DNA of 64,000 bases, from assembly GCA_021772975.1 (NCBI GenBank), contig JAJFKY010000001.1, positions 1 through 64,000 of the forward strand. The letters run 5' to 3'. Positions 1-9,140 of this stretch are shown here, piece by piece; within the stretch, counting starts at the first letter, position 1, and every line of letters begins with the position of its first letter. The notes under the pieces are model-generated. The model saw only the letters and a program-made list of their open reading frames with translations. It was not told where the DNA came from and searched no databases. A program made the translations under genes and the position numbers. Origin of the DNA: Gammaproteobacteria bacterium (GTDB lineage: Bacteria; Pseudomonadota; Gammaproteobacteria; Xanthomonadales; Wenzhouxiangellaceae).

Positions 1-2
1 AG

Positions 3-66
3 ATGGTCGCGCCCGGGTGCGCTCCTACAACCGTTTTAACGTAGGAGCGCACCCGGGCGCGACCAT
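3..66. repeat. REP-type palindrome (26-bp perfect inverted repeat)
   Basis: Two 26-bp arms (3-28 and 41-66) are exact reverse complements around a 12-nt loop. The inner ends read GTAGGAGC and the outer ends GCGACC, the same head and tail as the REP copies near 62007-62404, so this looks like another member of that family in the opposite arrangement. There is no T-tract, so a simple intrinsic terminator is less likely. It lies just past the 3' end of the minus-strand aidB-like gene. Confidence 0.8.
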
Positions 67-118
67 CAAATAAACCGGTTGCAGGAAGGCGCGACCGAGC
101 ATTAACACATAACCTTTA

Positions 119-1762
119 TTATTTATCGGCTGGCGACGCTCGTTGGATGATTGCTTCGATCATATCCTGATTAATTCTAACCGCTCCATAACCATAACTG
201 CGGTCACTCTGCAATCGTCCGATAATAAAAGCATCGGCAATATATTCCGGCGCGTGAATCAGCAATAATCCGGCTTGTAAACACAATGCCACTTGCTCAA
301 CCCAATGACGAGCAGTATCCAGCGATAATTGCTCATTAACTATTGCATCCTTAATAGCCTGCACCCGTTTTTTCAGCAGGATATGTCCGGCGGACAGTGT
401 CTCCAATTCGCTAATCATTACTTCTACCGTGCGCGGATCCCGACCAATCGCCCGCAGCACATCCAGGCACATAATATTGCCCGAACCTTCCCAGATACCG
501 TTCAATGGTGCTTGCCGATAATAACGTGCCAGCTCAAATTCTTCGATATACCCACTGCCCCCATGACATTCCATGGCTTCATGCACAAAACCGGTAACCC
601 GCTTGTTCAACCAGTACTTGGCGATCGGGGTGATAATTCTGCTTAATAAAGCTGCTTGCTCATTGCCCGCCGCCTGATCGAAACTGTGGGCCACATGAAA
701 TGCCAATACGGTAGCCGCTTCGGATTCCAGCGCCAGATCAGCCAGCACCTGACGCATCAGCGGCTGCTCAATTAAACGCTTGCCAAAAGCCTGCCGGTGC
801 CGGCAGTGCCAGCCCGCCAGGCTGAGTGTTTTACGCATATAGGCGGCCGGTGCAATGGTGCAGTCCAGGCGGGTGTGATGGACCATGTCAATAATGGTTT
901 GTATGCCCTGTCCGTCGGCACCAACCATTTGTGCGTAAGCGCCATCATATTCAATTTCCGCAGACGCATTGGCCCAGTCACCGAGCTTGTCTTTCAGTTG
1001 CATGATATGCATGGCATTGCGGGTATTGTCCGGACGCCAGCGCGGCACCAGAAAGCAGCTCAATCCCGCCTGGGTTTGCGCCAATGTCAGAAAGCCATCG
1101 CTCATTGGCGCGGAGCAGAACCATTTATGTCCGGTCAGCTCGTATTGCGTGCCGGGCCCGCCGCTACCGATACTGACGGCCTGGGTGGTATTGGCCCTGA
1201 CATCCGAACCACCCTGTTTTTCAGTCATCGCCATGCCCAGCGTGGCCGCGGTTTTATGACTGATCGGCTGCACGCTGGCATCATACCGACCGGCCGTCAG
1301 TAACGGTTCCCAGGTTTGGGCCAATTCCGGCTGGTGACGCAAGGCTGCGACCCCCGCATAAGTCATACTGATGGGACAGCAAACCCCCGGTTCCGCCTGC
1401 GCCAGTATATAAATCAATGCGGAATGTGCACTGTGCCCGCCCCGATCCGCCGTCCAGGCAATGGAGGACACCTGATGACTCAGCGCCATATCCATCAACC
1501 GATGATAGGCCGGATGATACTCGACTTCGTTGATGCGATGACCGTAACGATCAAAGGACTTTAATTGAGGTTTATTGTGATTGGCCTGATCAGCCAACTG
1601 CGCGGTCAACGCCGAACCGCAGATACCTGCGAATTCACTGATGAGCTCACCATGCTCCAGCGCGGCAGAACGCTTGACCGCTTCCCGCAGCGGCAAGTCT
1701 ACCGCGTACAGATTGACATCGGTCAGCGGTAACGGCTGATTGTGAACGTCATGCGTCTTCAC
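119..1762 (-). CDS. aidB: AidB-like acyl-CoA dehydrogenase
   Basis: A 547-residue flavoprotein of the acyl-CoA dehydrogenase superfamily, AidB branch (E. coli AidB is about the same length). The diagnostic stretch GMAMTEKQGGSDVRANT sits near residue 175, followed by the GHKWFCSAP strand and, near the C-terminal third, ECHGGSGYIEE and IWEGSGNIMCLDVLR, all typical of AidB. Known family role: FAD-binding protein of the adaptive response to alkylation that binds DNA; its in vivo substrate is not settled. It is the last gene of a minus-strand run after secreted-protein genes and has no ada or alkB beside it. The tag glycosylase at 13.3 kb is the only other alkylation gene in the window. Confidence 0.92.
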   Translation of the reverse strand: MKTHDVHNQPLPLTDVNLYAVDLPLREAVKRSAALEHGELISEFAGICGSALTAQLADQANHNKPQLKSFDRYGHRINEVEYHPAYHRLMDMALSHQVSSIAWTADRGGHSAHSALIYILAQAEPGVCCPISMTYAGVAALRHQPELAQTWEPLLTAGRYDASVQPISHKTAATLGMAMTEKQGGSDVRANTTQAVSIGSGGPGTQYELTGHKWFCSAPMSDGFLTLAQTQAGLSCFLVPRWRPDNTRNAMHIMQLKDKLGDWANASAEIEYDGAYAQMVGADGQGIQTIIDMVHHTRLDCTIAPAAYMRKTLSLAGWHCRHRQAFGKRLIEQPLMRQVLADLALESEAATVLAFHVAHSFDQAAGNEQAALLSRIITPIAKYWLNKRVTGFVHEAMECHGGSGYIEEFELARYYRQAPLNGIWEGSGNIMCLDVLRAIGRDPRTVEVMISELETLSAGHILLKKRVQAIKDAIVNEQLSLDTARHWVEQVALCLQAGLLLIHAPEYIADAFIIGRLQSDRSYGYGAVRINQDMIEAIIQRASPADK

Positions 1763-1795
1763 ATGCTCCGTCTGTCCGGCATCCGTGCTGGCCGG

Positions 1796-2824
1796 TCAAT
1801 CATAATACAGCCGCCAGGCTCGAAAGGAGCCCACGCCAAAAAAGTCTTCGTTATCCGCACGCCGCCGGAGCACCTCTCCCTGGATACCGCTGTCACTGCT
1901 GCTGTTGGGTACAAATTTGAACATGAATTCCTGCATTTCCCGCGGCACATCCTGATTGGCGCGTAGCATACACACCGGCATGGTTTCCTCATCTTCGATG
2001 ACTTCGCAGACCATCTGCGCGGAAGCAAAAAAAGTATACACTGGCGGCGTGCACTGGGGGGTGATGGTGACACCATTGCCAGCGTCTCCCGCCAGCAGCT
2101 CGACCAGCGGATTATTCTTGGGCTGCGACAGCACAGAGGCTTGCATGTCCGGAACTACAAAGATGGGATCAACCGTTTGGGTTTCGTCTACTCGGTGCGT
2201 AACCCTTGCGGGGTTGTCTTCAATCTGCCGTTCAAAGATATTCAATACCGTGGCAAATTGAGGATTGGAACAGAGTGAGTGCATAGTATATTCAACGGCC
2301 CACCTACCTTGAAAATCAGGCAGCAGCTGATCCGGAAAGTCCTCAAACAAGGCCTCGGCGCGGTTGCCGTAGCTGAGTGGTGAGATCGGCTGAAAGTCAT
2401 TATCGTTGACCCGGAAGCGGCCTGCACTGCGTCCGTCAAACTCGATATCAATCGTGCCAACAGTTTCTATGCTATGCCCACCATTATTATTACCCCTGTC
2501 ACAATCAATTATGCAACCGCCACCAGTGGAACGGGTCAACTCGCCGGAATAAATAAAATGCCCTGTTTGATCAATGCTCAGCTGCCCGGAAAATAATAGC
2601 CAGACCTGATCGCCATTGCCGTTGTAACCATAATAGGCGCCACTCAATACACCATCCTGGATTTCCAGGTTCAATCCGGTTTTATCGTTGGCATCACGGT
2701 TGAACCAGCTACCGGTCTCAGGAAAAATCAACGGGAAGGACGCCTGTGCGTTGCCTGCCATAATGGCGCACAACAGTTGGCACACCATCAAACTGACCAG
2801 AATTTTATTTTTGCATAACTGCAT
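1796..2824 (-). CDS. Exported hypothetical protein
   Basis: The ORF track starts at a GTG; I prefer the ATG at 2824 (MQLCKNKILV), preceded by AAGGG and followed directly by a hydrophobic signal peptide ending near AQA. The mature region begins with ETGSWFNRDANDKTG and continues to DQVWLLFSGQL, which resembles the short beta-rich module (GxWWNP..SGxG...TWLxxSG) found in many secreted gammaproteobacterial proteins. Several cysteines (for example CIIDCD) could form disulphides after export. No catalytic motif is visible. It lies 33 bp before aidB and 72 bp after the BNR-repeat gene on the same strand, so it may be co-transcribed. Function unknown. Confidence 0.75.
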   Translation of the reverse strand: MQLCKNKILVSLMVCQLLCAIMAGNAQASFPLIFPETGSWFNRDANDKTGLNLEIQDGVLSGAYYGYNGNGDQVWLLFSGQLSIDQTGHFIYSGELTRSTGGGCIIDCDRGNNNGGHSIETVGTIDIEFDGRSAGRFRVNDNDFQPISPLSYGNRAEALFEDFPDQLLPDFQGRWAVEYTMHSLCSNPQFATVLNIFERQIEDNPARVTHRVDETQTVDPIFVVPDMQASVLSQPKNNPLVELLAGDAGNGVTITPQCTPPVYTFFASAQMVCEVIEDEETMPVCMLRANQDVPREMQEFMFKFVPNSSSDSGIQGEVLRRRADNEDFFGVGSFRAWRLYYD

Positions 2825-2896
2825 AAAGCTGACCCTTACATTCGAGCCCACTGATCATTATAACCGCCTCTGTATGAACACAACCGACACGGGCGG

Positions 2897-5854
2897 TTAT
2901 TTTCCGCCCCGCAGTTTTGGTTCGGGTTTGCCGCGCGGCTCAAAATCCCTGGGGGGTTTGATCTTCAGCTTACCGATCGCACTGTTATCACCCAGTGACA
3001 CGCGCACCTCATAATCACCCGGCAAAATGTATAGTGGGTGTCCCAGCTCGACAGATTGTTGCAGCGGCATATCCCTGATCTGTACCGCCTCTTTATCAGC
3101 GTTGCCTGCCTGCTCCGCCTGCAGGGCCAGTTCCCGATCCACAAGCAAATCCCAACTGAAAGTATTGATACCCTGTTGCACCGTCAAAGGACCAGTCTGT
3201 AAGACCCGCTGGGCGTTATCGAGGATGGCAAATTCGCCCTCTCCATCTGCCTGTGACCAGAACTTAACAGTAAGCTTGTCAGCCTCATCCTCGCGGAAAA
3301 ACCAACGCGAGCGCTGACTGCGCCAGCGACGACTGGCCTGGACTTCGTCGATGTAAAACACATGCAGCGCTGAATCGCGCACCTGCTCGGATAATTCCTG
3401 CACCGGCAGCGCGTCAATAATCCAGATGCTGCGGCCATGGGTGCCAGCGACTAACTCGCGCTCGCGCGGATGCACCACCAGATCGTGCACCGGTACTTTG
3501 GGCAGGCCGCTGCCCAGCAGACTCCACTGCTCACCGCCATCCAGGCTGACATACACGCCGCGGTCAGTGCCGACGTATAAAACATTTTCATTAACCGGGT
3601 CTTCACGGATAACATTCACCGCTTCGGCTGGTAAGTTGGCGCTGATATCCTGCCAGCTTTCACCACTGTTATCGGTGCGATACAAATATGCGGTGATATC
3701 GTCATTGCGATAACCGTTCAGGCTCAGATAAGCGCGCTCATGGTTAAAACTCGAAGCCTCCACCCGGCTTACCCAGCGATCTTTAGGCAGGTCATCAGCG
3801 ACATTGCTCCATTCGTTGCCGGCACTGGCGCTCATCCAAACCTGGCCATCATCGGTGCCCGCCCATAAAACCCCAAACTTCTGCGCCGATTCGGAAATGC
3901 TGGTAATAGTGGCAAAGGGCACATCACCGCGCTGCTCGCTGATGCTTAAATCGGGACTGATGGCGGCCCAGGAATCACCTTCGTCCATGGAACGGAACAG
4001 TTTGTTGGCGCCAAAGTAGACCACGTCAGGATTGTGTGGCGACAGCAGGATGGGCGACATCCAGTTATAGCGCAGCGCCTGCTCACCCAGCGCGTCGCGC
4101 GGTCGGACATCGGCCGGTGCACCATTACCCAGGCGGGCGTAGTTACCAAACTGGAAACCGGCATAGGTTTGCCCGTCAGCATCATCGATGGCCGCGTAGA
4201 ATCCGTCACCGCCATAGATGCGTGTCCACGACGCGCCATCACGCCAGTCATTCTGACTTGATCCCTTGAGGGTACCGTTATCCTGCAGACCGCCATAAAT
4301 GTTGTAGGGCTCGGCCATATCCACGGCAATGGCATAGAACTGTCCGACCGGCTGCGCATCCAGCTTGAGCCAACTTTTGCCGCCGTCATAGGTCATATCA
4401 ATTCCGCCGTCATTGCCCAGGATCATATGCCGGGCATTGTCGGGGTTAACCCACCAGGCGTGATAGTCCACATGCACGCCGGGATCATTGATTCCACCGT
4501 CAAAAGTTCTGCCGCCGTCGGTGGAGCTGATGATGGGCACGCCCACCACATAGATATGCTCGGGATCATCCGGCGCAACCCGGATCTGGCCAAAATAATA
4601 ACCATAACTGTAGACCACTTCGCTGACCGGCCCGGCATGGGTTTTATACCAGCTGTCTCCGCCGTCATCGCTGCGGTAAATCTGCAGACCCTGAATATCA
4701 GTATTGAACAGGTTGGCATTGGCTTCGCCGAGTTCCGAGAGTAAATCCTGGAGAGTGATGGCATCGTTTTCCAGCATCTCAATCAGACCATCCGCATCCA
4801 GCGTGACATCCAGGTCATTGCCGCGGATGAATAACTCGATTTCGTCCCTGCTGTGCGCCAGGAACTGCTGTTTGGTCATATTCTTCAGGCGCTTGGCATT
4901 GAGTGGACGATCACCCAGGTCCCATTCAGACTCCGGCAACGGTTCCTGATTATCAATTGCGGCATACAGTGTTTGTGGTTGACTGGGTGCAATGGCCAGA
5001 CCAATCCGGCCAATGTACTCACCGGAAGGCAGCCCGCTGCCAGCAAGCTTATCCAGACGGGTCCAGCTATTGCCGCCATCTTCAGAACGCCAGATACCGG
5101 AGCCCTCGCCGCCTTCAGTAAATTCCCAGGGGCTGCGTTTGCGCTCCCAGGTAGCGGCATAGACGATATCCGGATTGGCCGGATTCATGCTCAGATCAAT
5201 CGCGCCTGTCCAGGCTCCGCCGGGCAATGTATTGCTCCAGCTCTGGCCACCATCGTTGCTGATAAATACACCACGCTGCCCCCCACTGGTATACAGCTTG
5301 CCCAGTGCCGCCACCAGAATGCGATCGCTGTTGCGCGGATCAACCAGTACCCGGCTGATGCGATCGGTTTCGGCCAATCCCATGTGTTGCCAACTGCCGC
5401 CGCCATCATTGGAACGGTAAATGCCCAGGCCGCCATAGGACGAGCGCGATGAGTTCGGTTCTCCGGTGCCGACCCAGACCGTTTCCGGTTGGTTGGGGTC
5501 AATCGCTATATCGCCCATAATCATGCTTGGCATATCATCAAATAACGGTTTAAAGGTGACCCCGTTATTGGTGGTCTTCCATAAGCCCCCGGATGCATAG
5601 GCCGCATAAAAAGTGTACGGCTGACCGGGCATCACCTCGATATCCACCACCCGGCCACCCTGCACCACCGGGCCCACATCGCGCCACTGCAGGCCTTTGA
5701 AGCGGCTCTCCTGCGCCAGCGCCTGATGCTGCTCCCAACTGGACTGCCTGGCGTCGAAGTCAGCCGGATCAGCGCCATTCGGACGCCTGGCCTGTAACGG
5801 CAGGCTGATTAAAAAAGCCAATAAAATAATGCTGATACGCTGGTTTACGAACAT
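2897..5854 (-). CDS. Secreted BNR/sortilin-type beta-propeller protein
   Basis: The track ORF begins at 6037, but the ATG at 5854 (MFVNQRISIILLAFL) starts a clear signal peptide ending near LQARR, so the earlier 61 residues are probably not translated. The roughly 985-residue protein carries many Asp-box motifs of the form S-x-D-G-G-x-S/T-W (SNDGGGSWQH, SEDGGNSWTR, SDDGGDSWYK, SMDEGDSWAA, SLDGGEQWSL), typical of VPS10/sortilin or glycosidase-like ten-bladed propellers. A C-terminal beta-sandwich part (about residues 830-985) contains VKFWSQADGEG. Such proteins are usually exported; the substrate cannot be told from sequence. Sialidase activity is not implied, because Asp boxes are structural. 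Confidence 0.88.
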   Translation of the reverse strand: MFVNQRISIILLAFLISLPLQARRPNGADPADFDARQSSWEQHQALAQESRFKGLQWRDVGPVVQGGRVVDIEVMPGQPYTFYAAYASGGLWKTTNNGVTFKPLFDDMPSMIMGDIAIDPNQPETVWVGTGEPNSSRSSYGGLGIYRSNDGGGSWQHMGLAETDRISRVLVDPRNSDRILVAALGKLYTSGGQRGVFISNDGGQSWSNTLPGGAWTGAIDLSMNPANPDIVYAATWERKRSPWEFTEGGEGSGIWRSEDGGNSWTRLDKLAGSGLPSGEYIGRIGLAIAPSQPQTLYAAIDNQEPLPESEWDLGDRPLNAKRLKNMTKQQFLAHSRDEIELFIRGNDLDVTLDADGLIEMLENDAITLQDLLSELGEANANLFNTDIQGLQIYRSDDGGDSWYKTHAGPVSEVVYSYGYYFGQIRVAPDDPEHIYVVGVPIISSTDGGRTFDGGINDPGVHVDYHAWWVNPDNARHMILGNDGGIDMTYDGGKSWLKLDAQPVGQFYAIAVDMAEPYNIYGGLQDNGTLKGSSQNDWRDGASWTRIYGGDGFYAAIDDADGQTYAGFQFGNYARLGNGAPADVRPRDALGEQALRYNWMSPILLSPHNPDVVYFGANKLFRSMDEGDSWAAISPDLSISEQRGDVPFATITSISESAQKFGVLWAGTDDGQVWMSASAGNEWSNVADDLPKDRWVSRVEASSFNHERAYLSLNGYRNDDITAYLYRTDNSGESWQDISANLPAEAVNVIREDPVNENVLYVGTDRGVYVSLDGGEQWSLLGSGLPKVPVHDLVVHPRERELVAGTHGRSIWIIDALPVQELSEQVRDSALHVFYIDEVQASRRWRSQRSRWFFREDEADKLTVKFWSQADGEGEFAILDNAQRVLQTGPLTVQQGINTFSWDLLVDRELALQAEQAGNADKEAVQIRDMPLQQSVELGHPLYILPGDYEVRVSLGDNSAIGKLKIKPPRDFEPRGKPEPKLRGGK

Positions 5855-5975
5855 CGCACTTCCCGGCAAGAACAAGGCCCGCCAAGGTAGCCTGCCTGAG
5901 ACCCGAATGCAATCGTCACAGCAAGAGCCAACAGCAGCATCGCCAGCAGAATACATCAAGCTGATTGATAGTGAA

Positions 5976-6004
5976 TTGACCGCTAAACAGGCACTGGATA
6001 TAGT
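5976..6004 (+). promoter_or_regulatory. Candidate sigma-70 promoter for an intergenic RNA
   Basis: TTGACC (5976-5981), a 17-bp spacer and TATAGT (5999-6004) make a good sigma-70 match on the plus strand, with a predicted start near 6011. No plus-strand gene follows, but a terminator-like hairpin does at 6261-6294. Inferred from motif only. Confidence 0.4.
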
Positions 6005-6010
6005 TTCCCA

Positions 6011-6294
6011 GAGCTTTAAAAAAAGCCGTGGCAGCAATATGAATACAGCTATTCAGACAGCACCGTCCGGCAGCTTCAGCAATACATGATGGAGTATTGC
6101 ACCGTGACCGGATGGCGGCTTGGAACCAGGCCTTTAATCAGTTCCCGGAAGCTCGACATTTTAGCGGCAATGTCGATGTTTACGGCTTCCTGAGGTCGGT
6201 TAGCAGCACGATAAAAAATCGCTAAGGTACGTGGCCAACAGCCGTTGGTCTGAGCGATATTGCGGGGCGGTTGAGGTACCGCTCCGCATTTTTT
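6011..6294 (+). ncRNA. Candidate intergenic small RNA
   Basis: About 284 nt of non-coding plus-strand sequence between divergent-side gene starts and convergent ends is framed by a sigma-70-like promoter and an intrinsic-terminator-like hairpin with six T. Inside are further hairpins: CGACATT/AATGTCG (6154-6175) and CCAAC/GTTGG (near 6235-6248). No SD-preceded ORF is evident. It does not match 6S, tmRNA, RNase P RNA or SRP RNA landmarks that I know. This is inference from structure alone. Confidence 0.3.
6261..6294 (+). terminator. Intrinsic terminator-like hairpin
   Basis: An 11-bp stem with one mismatch (TGCGGGGCGGT / ACCGCTCCGCA), a 6-nt loop and an immediate run of six T on the plus strand. 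No plus-strand coding gene ends here, which is why it supports the candidate small RNA. Confidence 0.55.
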
Positions 6295-6325
6295 GTGAAC
6301 CGGCGCCGATAATTATTGCAGGTGA

Positions 6326-7486
6326 TCAATTAATCGCCTCAAACCCGTTCTCAAAAAAAGTCTCCAGGCGCAAAGTCGCCTGTCGCGGTGGAACGGTGAC
6401 AATACGTTCCATATCCTGAATGGTGATCAGAAATATATCGTCACCGTTGGCGGCGGTTACCGTCAACAAAGCGGTATAACTACCATCGCCATTGTCCTGA
6501 ACCGGACCAATAGTGGTGTTATTGGCGCTTTCGGGTGCATGCACAACAGTCACATCGTCTACTCCGTTCAGCAATGCCTGACCGGTGTGGTCACGCAATT
6601 CCAGAGTCAGCAGATAGCCCTCCTGTACCGGAATAAATGCCACCTCGCTCTGGACCGCATCAGGCCGGCCCAGCAGTTCATTTCTGAGCACGTCAAACTG
6701 ATTGCGTATCTGAATCACCGGGTCCAGCGCCGCCGCCGGCTGATCAGCGATATTGATATTCAGATAATAATCACCGTCGGCACAGCCATTGCTGTTACAC
6801 AGCGGATCATCACTATCGCCAAACCGGGACATGATAAAAAAGCCCACGTGCGCGGCTTTATCAAATGCTGGCGGCGGTGAACCACAGGAATTGGCATTGG
6901 GACCCATCGGGCAGGAACAGCGGCCATCACCACCAAATGTCCGGGCAGTTTCCATCGCGGCCAGCAGCCGATCCGATAAGTCTCCGGCCGCAGACAGCAG
7001 GGTTTGCTCAGCCATGCTGACCACCTCAGGCCCGGTCAGCACATTGCCCTGAATGGCGTAATATAAATCACCAATGCTACCGGCCACCCCGGAAGCATGC
7101 GGAAAATTGTTAACACCGGTCTGGGTGGCGGAACTTTCATTCGCACCGGCAATGCCATGCTGATGCAAGCCGGTATTCGGTAAGCTTATCAACTGCGCGA
7201 CAATATCGTCACCGCTCATACCCGCCCGGATACCAGCATCGATAATTCCCCGCCGCTGCCCCGAACCATCCTGCGCGGATTGCGCCGCACCCGAGCCCTC
7301 ACCCACCACCACCACCGGCAATAATGCGCGTAAATCAATACCCGGCAATTGCTCGCTGGAAATACAGGTGGCCGAGGACACACCCACTTCCTGGGATTGG
7401 CTATCCAAAACCACAATCGACCAGGTGGCGCTGGCCGGAATGCTGGCGATTAATATCAACAATGCCAATAGTTTTTGATAGGTCAT
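6326..7486 (-). CDS. DUF1028 family secreted Ntn-like protein with GFE tail
   Basis: A 386-residue protein with an N-terminal signal peptide (MTYQKLLALLILIASIPASA) directly followed by TWSIVVLDSQSQEVGVSSAT, the characteristic DUF1028 opening (T-[FW]-S-I-V-x-x-D). The family has an N-terminal-nucleophile-hydrolase-like fold and is of unknown function; the new N-terminal Thr after cleavage could be the nucleophile, which is inference. The repeated glycine-rich strands and the SGAAQSAQDGSGQRRG segment fit the family. The C-terminal part is a beta-sandwich-like extension ending FFENGFEAIN. A similar GFE tail ends the unrelated beta-helix protein at 62.4 kb. The SD-like GGGAA precedes the ATG. It lies upstream of the BNR-repeat gene on the same strand, with about 470 bp between them. 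Confidence 0.85.
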   Translation of the reverse strand: MTYQKLLALLILIASIPASATWSIVVLDSQSQEVGVSSATCISSEQLPGIDLRALLPVVVVGEGSGAAQSAQDGSGQRRGIIDAGIRAGMSGDDIVAQLISLPNTGLHQHGIAGANESSATQTGVNNFPHASGVAGSIGDLYYAIQGNVLTGPEVVSMAEQTLLSAAGDLSDRLLAAMETARTFGGDGRCSCPMGPNANSCGSPPPAFDKAAHVGFFIMSRFGDSDDPLCNSNGCADGDYYLNINIADQPAAALDPVIQIRNQFDVLRNELLGRPDAVQSEVAFIPVQEGYLLTLELRDHTGQALLNGVDDVTVVHAPESANNTTIGPVQDNGDGSYTALLTVTAANGDDIFLITIQDMERIVTVPPRQATLRLETFFENGFEAIN

Positions 7487-7586
7487 GGTTAATATTCCCG
7501 GGTTTGAATGAATCAGGCAGGCTGGGAATATAAACCCTGTCGGCCCGCGGCACTTCGATCGACGGTCACAGTATTCTCAACATAAC

Positions 7587-8534
7587 TTAAGCATAGTGAA
7601 TACCCTGCAAAGCCTGAGCGTGACTGACCACGCTGGCGGCCAGCGCGGCCAGGTCATAACCACCTTCCAGGCTGGAGACGATCCGTCCCCGGGCATGACG
7701 CACCGCTATCCGCACCAGTTTTTCGGTCAGCCAGCCAAAATCGTCGGTGTGCAGATTGCACTGCGCCAGCGGATCGGCCTGATGAGCATCAAATCCGGCC
7801 GAGACCAATAACAATTCCGGCTGATAATTATCCAGGCGGGGCAACAACTGCTCGCTCCACAGCCGCCGGAAAGTTGCGCTGTCACAGCCCGCCGGCAAGC
7901 CGCGGTAAGTCAGGTTATCCGGACGGCTTTTCACCTGCTGATCAGCAAAGGGATACAACGGCACCTGGTGCGAAGCGAAGTAATGGATGTTCGCATGCCC
8001 GCCCAGCACATCTTCACTGCCGTTGCCTTGATGCACATCAAAATCAACCACCGCCACGCGCTGCAGAGCATATTGATCAACGGCATATAAGGCCCCCACC
8101 GCCACTGTTGAATAGAAGCAAAAACCCATCGCCCTGGCCCGTTCAGCATGGTGCCCGGGCGGCCGCACAGCACAAAAAACCCGCCTGACGGATGTTTGCA
8201 TGACCTGCTCGATACCGGCACAAACCGCACCAGCGGCACGCCGGGCGGCGGCCAGACTGGCTGGTCCCAGCCAGGTATCCGGGTCCAGCGCGATCGGTTG
8301 CTCCGCTACCGCCGCCTGATATTGTTCAAGCGCGGCAAGATAATCCGCTGGATGGGCGCGCAGCAGTTGCGCGCGGCTGGCCAGCGGCGCCTGCCGCCAA
8401 CTCAGCTCCGGCAACGCCTGTAGCGCTTGCAGAACTGTCTGCAAACGGGCCGGGGATTCCGGGTGTCCGGCGACCGGTTGATGGGCCAGACAATCAGGAT
8501 GACTTAAAACCAGCAGCTTATCTGCCGCGCTCAT
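7587..8534 (-). CDS. Histone deacetylase family (acetylpolyamine/acetoin-utilisation type) hydrolase
   Basis: A zinc-dependent deacetylase of the HDAC/AcuC/AphA superfamily, about 315 residues from the ATG at 8534. The catalytic His pair is in RPPGHHAE, the zinc ligands are in DFDVHQGNG and AGFDAHQADPL, and the C-terminal glycine-rich loop is SLEGGYDL. Bacterial members act on acetylpolyamines, acetylated proteins or small amides; the substrate is not predictable here. The start codon lies 17 bp inside the end of the upstream cobalamin adenosyltransferase gene, so the two are translationally linked. The longer track start (8561) would overlap more and has no better SD. Confidence 0.9.
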   Translation of the reverse strand: MSAADKLLVLSHPDCLAHQPVAGHPESPARLQTVLQALQALPELSWRQAPLASRAQLLRAHPADYLAALEQYQAAVAEQPIALDPDTWLGPASLAAARRAAGAVCAGIEQVMQTSVRRVFCAVRPPGHHAERARAMGFCFYSTVAVGALYAVDQYALQRVAVVDFDVHQGNGSEDVLGGHANIHYFASHQVPLYPFADQQVKSRPDNLTYRGLPAGCDSATFRRLWSEQLLPRLDNYQPELLLVSAGFDAHQADPLAQCNLHTDDFGWLTEKLVRIAVRHARGRIVSSLEGGYDLAALAASVVSHAQALQGIHYA

Positions 8535-9069
8535 GGTCCCACTGCACTTCCGGTTCCGCATCGGTCCGGCTCAATATCCGGGCGATCACAAACAACAGGT
8601 CCGATAAGCGATTCAGATAGTGCAATACCGGTTCGTTCAACGGCGCTTCCCGCGACAGCGATAACACCCGCCGTTCACAACGGCGGCAAATGGTGCGGGC
8701 CAGATGAGCATGCGCCGCCGCCGGGCCACCACCCGGCAGGATAAATTCCTTTAGCGGCGGTAGCGTATCGTTAAAAGCGTCCAGTTGCTGCTCCAGCAGT
8801 TCGACCTGATTGTCCGCCAGCAAAGTCAGGCCGGGGGCGCACAATTCACCACCGATATTGAACAGTTGATGCTGAACCTGCTCCAGACACTCGTCCACCT
8901 GCTGCTGCCGGGCGAAGCTGCGCACCAGCCCGATGGCACTGTTAAGCTCGTCAACCGTGCCGAAGGCTTCCACCCGCATGCTGTCTTTGGTTGTGCGGCT
9001 GCCATCACCCAGGCCGGTACTGCCATCATCACCGGTACGGGTATAAATTTTAGATAAGCGATTGCCCAT
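8518..9069 (-). CDS. Cob(I)yrinic acid a,c-diamide/cobalamin adenosyltransferase, PduO type
   Basis: A 183-residue PduO/MMAB-type ATP:cob(I)alamin adenosyltransferase, which transfers the adenosyl group of ATP to the corrinoid to make adenosylcobalamin. The ATP-binding N-terminus IYTRTGDDGSTGLGDG, the VDELNSAIG helix and the C-terminal RTICRRCERRV segment are hallmark regions. No cobalamin biosynthesis or B12-dependent enzyme gene is in the window, so the enzyme may act in salvage. It is first of a two-gene unit with the HDAC-family gene, overlapping it by 17 bp, and divergent from the hydrolase-OsmC gene at 9141. Confidence 0.93.
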   Translation of the reverse strand: MGNRLSKIYTRTGDDGSTGLGDGSRTTKDSMRVEAFGTVDELNSAIGLVRSFARQQQVDECLEQVQHQLFNIGGELCAPGLTLLADNQVELLEQQLDAFNDTLPPLKEFILPGGGPAAAHAHLARTICRRCERRVLSLSREAPLNEPVLHYLNRLSDLLFVIARILSRTDAEPEVQWDHERGR

Positions 9070-9140
9070 AACATTTATGCCTGCAATAAACGTAGAATAA
9101 TGTTAACAATGTTTGAGAACGATAGTTCAAGAGTTTGCGC

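Noticed and set aside
797-1303. Plus-strand ORFs opposite aidB
   Set aside because: Antisense to a confidently identified gene and without SD or domain.
4853-5452. 199-aa plus-strand ORF
   Set aside because: Antisense to the BNR-repeat gene, low-complexity translation.
2897-5854. Sialidase call for the BNR-repeat protein
   Set aside because: Asp boxes are structural and the sialidase arginine triad and FRIP-type motif were not recognised.
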